Part shown: positions 58,644-64,000 of the stretch, one piece after another
Position numbering within the stretch: position 1 is the stretch's first letter
Layout of the letters: the number at the start of each line of letters is the position of its first letter
Assembly: GCA_016793325.1 (NCBI GenBank)
Contig: JAEUKI010000085.1
Coordinates: forward strand, 1 to 64,000
Direction of reading: 5' to 3'
DNA length: 64,000 nt
From: Myxococcales bacterium
Lineage (GTDB): Bacteria; Myxococcota_A; Polyangia; Polyangiales; Ga0077539
The notes under the pieces: model-generated
Told to the model about the DNA's origin: nothing
Seen by the model: the letters and a program-made list of their open reading frames with translations, nothing else
The model's database searches: none
Position numbers and translations under genes: made by a program

Positions 58644-59237
58644 TTACCGCACGAGCGCGCCGCGCGCCGGAGCGATCGACGCGCTGAAATCCCGGGCCAA
58701 GAGGCCGTAGCGCCAGTGATCGGTGAACACGCCGCCGATGGGGCGGTCCTCGCGGAGCGTTCCCTCGAGCGAGAAGCCGAGCTTGTCGAGGACGCGCGCG
58801 GAGGGCGTGTTTCCGACGGCGACGTCGGCGCGGACCTTGTGGAGCGAGAGCGTCCCGAACGCGTAGAAGAGCACCGCGCGCGCGGCCTCGGTCGTGTACC
58901 CGTGCCCCGCGCGGTCCGTGCGAATCCAGTATCCGAGCTCCGCCTGCGACCGCCGAAAGTCCACCGCGTCGAGCTCGACCGTCCCGAGCAGCTCGCCCGT
59001 CGCGCGCTCGACCATCGCGAAGCGCGAGGTCCGCTCGGTGAGCCACCCCTCGCGGCCGAGCGCGATGAACCGCCGAGCGTGCTCGAGCTCGGTCATCTCG
59101 CGAGGCCACGTCATGAAGCGCCCGAGCTCCGCGCGCGAGCTCGCCACGATCATGAGCAGCTCCCGCGCGTCCTTGGTCGCGAGCGGCCTGAGCGCGAGGC
59201 GCGCGGTGTACGGTCCAGCGAGGGCCGGAAGGGTCAT
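58644..59237 (-). CDS. GNAT acetyltransferase, RimJ/RimL type
   Basis: A 197-residue GNAT enzyme: TARLALRPLATKDARELLMI at the N-terminus, GELLGTVELDAVDFRRSQAE, and the acetyl-CoA block ELGYWIRTDRAGHGYTTEAA with RADVAVGNTPSARVLDKLGF. This is the ribosomal-protein N-acetyltransferase-like subgroup that also includes many detoxifying or unknown acetyltransferases. The ATG at 59237 begins the conserved part. Confidence 0.85.
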   Translation of the reverse strand: MTLPALAGPYTARLALRPLATKDARELLMIVASSRAELGRFMTWPREMTELEHARRFIALGREGWLTERTSRFAMVERATGELLGTVELDAVDFRRSQAELGYWIRTDRAGHGYTTEAARAVLFYAFGTLSLHKVRADVAVGNTPSARVLDKLGFSLEGTLREDRPIGGVFTDHWRYGLLARDFSASIAPARGALVR

Positions 59238-59324
59238 CGGACGAGCGCCGCGAGCGTACCCCGAATCCGCCCGAGCAAGCGTCGCGATCCGCGCGACGAT
59301 CGGTGCTATTCCTTCGCGCGATTC

Positions 59325-60302
59325 ATGGACGCTATGCACGCGCAGGGCTGGTTCGAGCGCTGGTTTCTCGCGCACTACCCCGAAGAAGTTCGCCGCGACT
59401 ACCACCGCTTCGTCGACACCGACGCCAACCCCGCGAACAACCCGTCGATCACGGGGCACCTCGCCGAAGGCGCGGCGCTCTTCGCGCGCAACGCGCCCGC
59501 CCTGCTCGGGACCGAGCTCTCCTTCGACGGCGCAGGAGTCGCCAAGCTCGCGACCGCGCTCGACCGAAAGCGACGCGACGCGTGGGTCGCCAACAGCTCG
59601 CCCGACGACCCCGGCAACATGCTCTTCAACGCGGTCATCCACGGGGCCCTCTTCGTCGGCGAGTGCGCGGTGCGCGCGCACGGCTGCGCGTGGAGCGCGC
59701 GCAACCCGCTCTGGGAGTCGCGCGTCGATCGCTTCGTGCGCGAGGGGACCAAGGCGCGCGCGATCGGGCCGTTCTCGCCGTTTCAATGGCTGCTCAAGCA
59801 CCTCGATGATCGCGAAATCGACGCTCCCCGCCTCGCAGATCGATTTCGTGTGCACGTCGAGTTCGCGACCGCGGACGTCGCGAGCTACCCGCCCGTGGTG
59901 ACCGCACCAAAGCTGCCGAAGATCGACGGGGGCGAGTACGATTTGCTCGTCAAATTCCTGCACCGACACGCGCCGACGCTCAAGGACTTGGGGCCGCTGT
60001 TTCCGTCGGTGTCCGAGTGGAGCGCGCTCGGGTACAAGTCCCTCGGGTTCGAGTCGTTCTTCGACGGGCGCGTCGTGGCGCTGCACGCGCTCTTTGCGCC
60101 GATCGACAGCGACCCCCATGGCGACAACGCGACGGTCGACGTGTACTGGCTCACGGCCGAAGGGGCGCAGCGGATCGACCGCGTTCCCTGCGCGGCGCAT
60201 CCGCCGTATTTCGCGAGAAAGACAGGCGACACGCTCGAGGTCACCGTGTCGTTTCAAGGCAAGCCGCACACCCACCGCATCGGGTATCGCGGTCACGGCT
60301 GA
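59325..60302 (+). CDS. hypothetical protein
   Basis: A 325-residue soluble protein I do not recognise. It has a helical N-terminal half (DAMHAQGWFERWFLAHYPEE; ALFVGECAVRAHGCAWSARN) and a C-terminal part with strands (ATVDVYWLTAEGAQRIDRVP). No signal peptide, membrane segment or catalytic motif. The ATG at 59325 starts the compositional region; the open frame upstream is antisense to the GNAT gene. Probably a cytosolic protein of a small clade-specific family. Confidence 0.6.
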   Translation: MDAMHAQGWFERWFLAHYPEEVRRDYHRFVDTDANPANNPSITGHLAEGAALFARNAPALLGTELSFDGAGVAKLATALDRKRRDAWVANSSPDDPGNMLFNAVIHGALFVGECAVRAHGCAWSARNPLWESRVDRFVREGTKARAIGPFSPFQWLLKHLDDREIDAPRLADRFRVHVEFATADVASYPPVVTAPKLPKIDGGEYDLLVKFLHRHAPTLKDLGPLFPSVSEWSALGYKSLGFESFFDGRVVALHALFAPIDSDPHGDNATVDVYWLTAEGAQRIDRVPCAAHPPYFARKTGDTLEVTVSFQGKPHTHRIGYRGHG

Positions 60303-60366
60303 GCGCCACCCAAGCGCGATCCGTCGTCACTGTCCCGAGCGAGCGCGGTATGATGGAAGCCATTCC

Positions 60367-60975
60367 GTGGTGCGTACTTTCGCTTCGCTCGCCGCAGCGT
60401 GCGTCCTCGTCGCGTCGACCAACGCGCACGCGCAATCCGAAACTCCTCCGCCCGTCCGTCCGCCCGTCGACCCAGCGCAGCGGGATCAACTCGCGCGCAT
60501 CGGCCTCGGGTCGCTCGCGAGCTTCGGGGTGATGTCGATCGCGATGTCGCTCCCGATCTCCATCGTCGGGATCACAAGCCCCGCTTCGAACAACGCCATC
60601 ACCGCGACGCTGATCACCAGCGCGGTCGCCTCGCTCGCCCTCGCTCCGCTCGCCTACGCGGGCGCGGGCGCGCTGACCAACGGTCGCAGCTCGTACCTCG
60701 CCGCGCTCGGCGGAATGCTCGGCGGCGCGGTGTTGGGCTTCATCCCGATTCCCATCGGACTCGCGGGCCCGAGCTACGCCAACGGACCGTACATCGTCGC
60801 GTCCTCCGTGCTCATCCCACTCTTCGGACTCGCCGGCCAAGCGCTCGCGTACGAGCTCACGCAGAGACCCCTGCGAGCGAGGGACGTTCCGCCGCAAAGC
60901 TCGGTGCGCGTGTGGCCTACGACCGCAGTCACGAACCACAGCGCGACGATTTCACTCGGAGGCTCCTTCGGATGA
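60367..60975 (+). CDS. exported membrane protein, first gene of a pair
   Basis: A 202-residue protein with a signal peptide (RTFASLAAACVLVASTNAHA) and then about four hydrophobic segments rich in Gly/Ala. GTG start at 60367 (a second GTG follows directly). It has the same layout as the next gene product: signal peptide, Pro/Ser-rich segment, several short hydrophobic helices with ITSPA- or CGIS-like turns. They probably arose by duplication. ATGA overlap joins the two. Function unknown. Confidence 0.6.
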   Translation: MVRTFASLAAACVLVASTNAHAQSETPPPVRPPVDPAQRDQLARIGLGSLASFGVMSIAMSLPISIVGITSPASNNAITATLITSAVASLALAPLAYAGAGALTNGRSSYLAALGGMLGGAVLGFIPIPIGLAGPSYANGPYIVASSVLIPLFGLAGQALAYELTQRPLRARDVPPQSSVRVWPTTAVTNHSATISLGGSFG

Positions 60976-61805
60976 AGCGCGCCTACGCTTCATCGTTCGC
61001 GGCGATCGCGGCGACGTCTGCCCTGTGTCTTTCTCGCACGACCCTCGCGCAATCCAGCGAGCCTCAGTCCAGCGAGCCTCTGACGATCGACGGAGCCGCG
61101 CCCGCGGACACGTCATCGACCAGCGCGCCAGGCGAGACCGCGCCGCCCAGCGCGAACCCGCCGGCACAACAGCGCTCGCTGGTGCTCGCGCCGATGATCG
61201 TCCCCACCATTCGCCCGTCGTATCTGCGTGCAGATTCCGAGGGGATTCGCGTCGAGCCCCGCGGCCTCACCCCGAGCGAGCGAGACGCCATCATCGCGCG
61301 CACACGCGCGCTGCGGCTCACGATCGGCGGCCTCGCGGGCTTCGGCGGCCTCGTCCTCGGCACAGGATTGACCGTCCTCATCGCCACCGTTCCCCCGTTG
61401 GCCTGCGGCATCAGCTGCGGAGGCATCGGCGCCATCTCTGCGGGGCTCGGGCTCACGTTCGGCGTCGCGACGACGTTCCTCGCGCCGGCGGCGTTCGTGT
61501 TCGGCGCGAGTCGGCAGGGCGTGCGCGGCTCGTATTGGGCGACGTTCGGCGGGTTTTGGCTCGGGCTGATCGGCGGAAGCTTGCTGACCGGAGCCAGCGT
61601 GTTTGGGGGGTTGGGGTTGCTTCAAGCGACCGCGACGATCTCGGTCTTCTTGCCGGTCGTCGGGATGGCGATCGGACACGAGCTCAGCGCCACCGCGGTG
61701 CGCGAGGGCGAACAGACCGCGCCGATCGCAGGAATTTCACAGGGATTTCCCTTCGTCGCGCTCGGCGATCGAAGCGCGAGCGCCGGGTGGATCGCGCAGT
61801 TTTGA
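60972..61805 (+). CDS. exported membrane protein, second gene of a pair
   Basis: A 277-residue protein: signal peptide (FAAIAATSALCLSRTTLA), a Ser/Pro/Thr-rich linker of ~45 residues, then about four hydrophobic segments (GGLAGFGGLVLGTGLTVLIA; GAISAGLGLTFGVATTFLAP). ATG overlaps the preceding stop. Similar in layout to the upstream product. Two in-tandem AQSSEP units occur near the start of the mature protein. No family recognised. Confidence 0.6.
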   Translation: MKRAYASSFAAIAATSALCLSRTTLAQSSEPQSSEPLTIDGAAPADTSSTSAPGETAPPSANPPAQQRSLVLAPMIVPTIRPSYLRADSEGIRVEPRGLTPSERDAIIARTRALRLTIGGLAGFGGLVLGTGLTVLIATVPPLACGISCGGIGAISAGLGLTFGVATTFLAPAAFVFGASRQGVRGSYWATFGGFWLGLIGGSLLTGASVFGGLGLLQATATISVFLPVVGMAIGHELSATAVREGEQTAPIAGISQGFPFVALGDRSASAGWIAQF

Positions 61806-61853
61806 CGAGAAGAGACCGCGACGGTCAACGGTCCGTCTCAAGAGAGATCCTCC

Positions 61854-62411
61854 ATGAGCCAACACGCCGATCAGGACGCTCCCCGCAAAGACGACCCCCA
61901 GGCGGACGACGACAGCGTCGACCGGGACGCGATCCTCGCGCGGCGAAGGAAGCTCGTGACCGCCGCGCTCGCGGGCATGGCGATGCAGCACTGCGACGCG
62001 CTTCCAAACCCCTTTCGTCCCTGTCTCGAACCCGCGATCCAAGCGACGATCGACGCGTCGCCCGAGATCACGCCGCACCCCTGTCTGCAGCCTCGCGTGG
62101 TCGATCCCACCGAGACGGCGAACGACGCTGGCAGCACATCGATCGCGCTCTCGGACGCAGCCACAGCGAACAGCGACGACGCGGGATCGTCGCCGATCGG
62201 TGACGCAGCGACCGACGCGCGCGAGCAGGCGACGCGTGTTCGAGTGCGCCCGCACCCGCACCCGTGTTTGCGCCCGCTTCCTCCAGGCGCGCACAATCGA
62301 CCGCACGCGTGTCTCAGTCCGCCGCGGCCGTGCCTCGATGTGCGACCCACGGTGTGCCTCGATTTCAAGCGCGTCGACGACGCGCTCGATCGTGACGACG
62401 ACAACGAGTGA
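61854..62411 (+). CDS. HPCL-repeat exported protein
   Basis: A 185-residue protein. A polar 28-residue start is followed by LARRRKLVTAALAGMAMQHC, a Tat-like twin-arginine signal with a Cys47 where a lipobox-like Cys would be. The rest carries repeated Cys-Leu motifs in Pro/His context: RPCLEP, HPCLQP, HPCLRP, HACLSP, RPCLDV, TVCLD, separated by an Asp/Ser/Ala-rich linker. The even single-Cys spacing suggests metal or haem binding or covalent modification, but I know no characterised member. AGAGATCCTCC precedes the ATG. rtcB follows 60 bp later. Confidence 0.65.
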   Translation: MSQHADQDAPRKDDPQADDDSVDRDAILARRRKLVTAALAGMAMQHCDALPNPFRPCLEPAIQATIDASPEITPHPCLQPRVVDPTETANDAGSTSIALSDAATANSDDAGSSPIGDAATDAREQATRVRVRPHPHPCLRPLPPGAHNRPHACLSPPRPCLDVRPTVCLDFKRVDDALDRDDDNE

Positions 62412-62471
62412 CGACGCCCCTTGCGCGCGAGCCAATCGCGAAGCACAGCTCTGCGCCGCCCGAGGAGAACC

Positions 62472-63920
62472 TTGAAAGACCCTTTTCGCATCGAACCGAT
62501 CGACGAGCTTCGTTGGCGCGTTCCCATCCAACAGAAGATGACCGTCGAAGGCATGATCTACGCCGATGCGACGTTGATGAAGGACATCGTCCGCGACGGT
62601 GGCGCAGGGCAAGTCGCCAACGTCGCCTCGCTGCCGGGAATCGTCGGGAGGGTCCTCGCGATGCCCGACATCCATCGCGGGTACGGGTTTCCCATCGGGG
62701 GTGTCGCCGCGTTCGATCCAGACAACGGCGGCGTCGTTTCGCCGGGGGGAATCGGCTTCGACATCAACTGCGGCGTCCGGCTCCACGCGCTCGGGATCGA
62801 CTACGAGCAGATCGAAGCGAACAAAGGGGCGATCGCCGACGCGCTCCAGCGAGGGGTCCCCGCGGGCATGGGCGTCGCGCGCAGGGACGTTCGACTCGAT
62901 GACCTCGACGCGATCCTCGCGGGCGGCGCGCGCACGCTCGCCGAGCTCGGCATCGGAACGGAAGAAGACCTCGAGCTCATCGAAGACGGCGGCGCGCTCG
63001 AGAGCGCCGATCCCGACCGCGTCGGCCGTCGCGCCCGCGAGCGCGGCGAGGATCAAATCGGCTCGCTCGGCTCGGGCAATCACTTCCTCGAGATCGACCG
63101 CATCGTCGAGGTGTACGACCGCGACGCCGCCGAGTGCTTCGGGCTTCGCGAGGGCGGGATCACGATGCTCGTCCACTCGGGCTCGCGCGGCCTCGGGCAC
63201 CAGGTGTGCGAAGAGTCGACGCCCGCGATGCTGCGCGCCGCCAAGAAGGCCGGCATCGAGCTCGTCGATCGCCAGCTCGCGTGCGCGCCGATCGGGACAG
63301 CCGAGGCCGAGGCGTACCTCGCGGCGATGGCCGCGGCGGCGAACTTCGCGTACGCCAACCGAGCGCTGCTCGCGCACCGCGCGATCGAGGCCATCGCAGA
63401 GGCGCTCGGGACGCGGCGCAAGTTCATCGACGCGCCGCTCGTCTACGACGTCTGTCACAACATCGCCAAGTGGGAAGAGCACGAGATTTCACCGGGAACT
63501 CGAAAACGTGTGCTCGTCCACCGCAAGGGCGCCACCCGCTCGTTCGCGCCCGGCCGCGAAGAGCTCCCCGAGCGCTACCGCGCGATGGGCCAGCCCGTGA
63601 TCATCCCCGGCGACATGGGCCGCTACTCGTACGTGTTGTGCGGAATGCAGGGCGCCATGCTCGAGACCTTCGGCTCGGCGTGCCACGGAGCGGGGCGCCT
63701 TCTGTCTCGCGCCGAAGCGAAGAACCGCGCGACCGGATCGAGCGTGGTCAAGGCGCTCAACGCCAAGGGGATCGCCCTTCGCGCGTCGAGCGTCAACGCC
63801 GTCGTCGAAGAGATGCCCGAGGCCTACAAAGACGTCGCCGAGGTCGTGAGCGTCGTCGAGCGCGCGGGCATCGCGCGTCGCGTCGCGAAGCTCGAGCCCA
63901 TGATCGTCGTGAAGGGCTGA
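62472..63920 (+). CDS. rtcB: RNA-splicing ligase RtcB
   Basis: RtcB joins 2',3'-cyclic-phosphate (or 3'-phosphate) and 5'-OH RNA ends using GTP and Mn2+, in tRNA splicing in archaea/animals and in RNA repair in bacteria. The 482-residue product has FDINCGVRLH (metal Asp/Cys), SLGSGNHFLE, VHSGSRGLGHQV, VYDVCHNIAKWE, HRKGATRSF and GSACHGAGR, the last holding the histidine that is guanylylated in the family. Start is TTG at 62472, fixed by a strong GAGGAG five nt upstream; the preceding residues have no similarity. No rtcA or rtcR is adjacent. Confidence 0.95.
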   Translation: MKDPFRIEPIDELRWRVPIQQKMTVEGMIYADATLMKDIVRDGGAGQVANVASLPGIVGRVLAMPDIHRGYGFPIGGVAAFDPDNGGVVSPGGIGFDINCGVRLHALGIDYEQIEANKGAIADALQRGVPAGMGVARRDVRLDDLDAILAGGARTLAELGIGTEEDLELIEDGGALESADPDRVGRRARERGEDQIGSLGSGNHFLEIDRIVEVYDRDAAECFGLREGGITMLVHSGSRGLGHQVCEESTPAMLRAAKKAGIELVDRQLACAPIGTAEAEAYLAAMAAAANFAYANRALLAHRAIEAIAEALGTRRKFIDAPLVYDVCHNIAKWEEHEISPGTRKRVLVHRKGATRSFAPGREELPERYRAMGQPVIIPGDMGRYSYVLCGMQGAMLETFGSACHGAGRLLSRAEAKNRATGSSVVKALNAKGIALRASSVNAVVEEMPEAYKDVAEVVSVVERAGIARRVAKLEPMIVVKG

Positions 63921-63945
63921 GAGGGCGCGCGAGATCCCACCGCGC

Positions 63946-64000
63946 TCAGCGCTTTACCGACGGCGAATCGATCGGAGCATCGTCTCGAACGCGCTCCGCG
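63946..64000 (-). CDS. possible 3' end of a minus-strand gene (partial)
   Basis: On the minus strand an open frame enters from the window edge and ends at a TGA at 63948-63946, reading ...DDAPIDSPSVKR. Only about 17 codons are visible, so this is weak. It would be convergent with rtcB. It cannot be identified. Confidence 0.25.
   Translation of the reverse strand, partial: AERVRDDAPIDSPSVKR

Overview
The window reads as a high-GC chromosomal segment from a predatory or gliding-type deltaproteobacterium, most likely Myxococcota (Polyangia, perhaps Sandaracinaceae). This is inferred from the very high GC with G/C third codon positions, the number of lipoproteins with Asp/Ser/Ala-rich linkers, Cys-rich NCGxCG repeats fused to RCC1 repeats, FG-GAP and PEGA proteins, a zinc-ribbon/TonB-like (AgmX-type) protein, a Cys-rich protein with a sorting-like C-terminal tail, and frequent ATGA/GTGA start-stop overlaps. 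No phage, CRISPR array, intact insertion sequence or tRNA was seen.

Layout. 1-840: the 5' end of a 16S rRNA gene leaving the window on the minus strand, with a long leader and up to three tandem sigma70-like promoters. 0.8-7.5 kb: housekeeping (tsaB, dtd, an astA-like acyltransferase, a five-domain S1 protein, a cupin, a DNA/RNA methyltransferase, a secreted trypsin-like protease). 7.6-18.5 kb: envelope genes (CPBP-like membrane protein, Cys-rich/RCC1 lipoprotein pair, a CC-repeat lipoprotein, fadH, and two tandemly duplicated large lipoproteins). 18.5-31.3 kb: amidohydrolase plus TlpA-like thioredoxin, alpha/beta hydrolase, YdeI-like protein, cardiolipin synthase, ssb, HAD phosphatase, glycosyltransferase and TPR lipoprotein. 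31-45 kb: dehalogenase-like hydrolase with divergent LuxR regulator, membrane protein pair, Rieske oxygenase with NosL, lipase-like hydrolase, Uma2 nuclease-like protein, DEAD-box helicase, Coa1-like protein. 45-64 kb: beta-propeller proteins, FG-GAP lipoprotein with a PEGA partner, FemAB-like acyltransferase, kinase/SDR pair, zinc-ribbon proteins, serC, GNAT, two-gene membrane operon, HPCL-repeat protein and rtcB.

The unusual content is between genes. Four dispersed repeat families were read directly from the sequence: (R1) short elements built on a GGGGACGGTGCTC core, arranged as inverted pairs, one of them a perfectly nested double palindrome between serC and its convergent neighbour; (R2) a ~115-bp element with internal inverted repeats, present twice; (R3) a ~72-bp near-perfect inverted repeat with a third diverged copy 11 kb away; (R4) 14-bp palindromes CGGCAA-NN-TTGCCG (some diverged) placed at an exact 20-bp period in three intergenic arrays of 2, 2 and 5 units. 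A 24-nt near-match to the core of 23S rRNA also lies in an otherwise empty intergenic region. These, rather than any one gene, are the best candidates for something undescribed.

Most coding assignments rest on recognisable motifs. Start sites were chosen by motif position, Shine-Dalgarno-like sequence and overlap with the upstream gene. No database search was possible.
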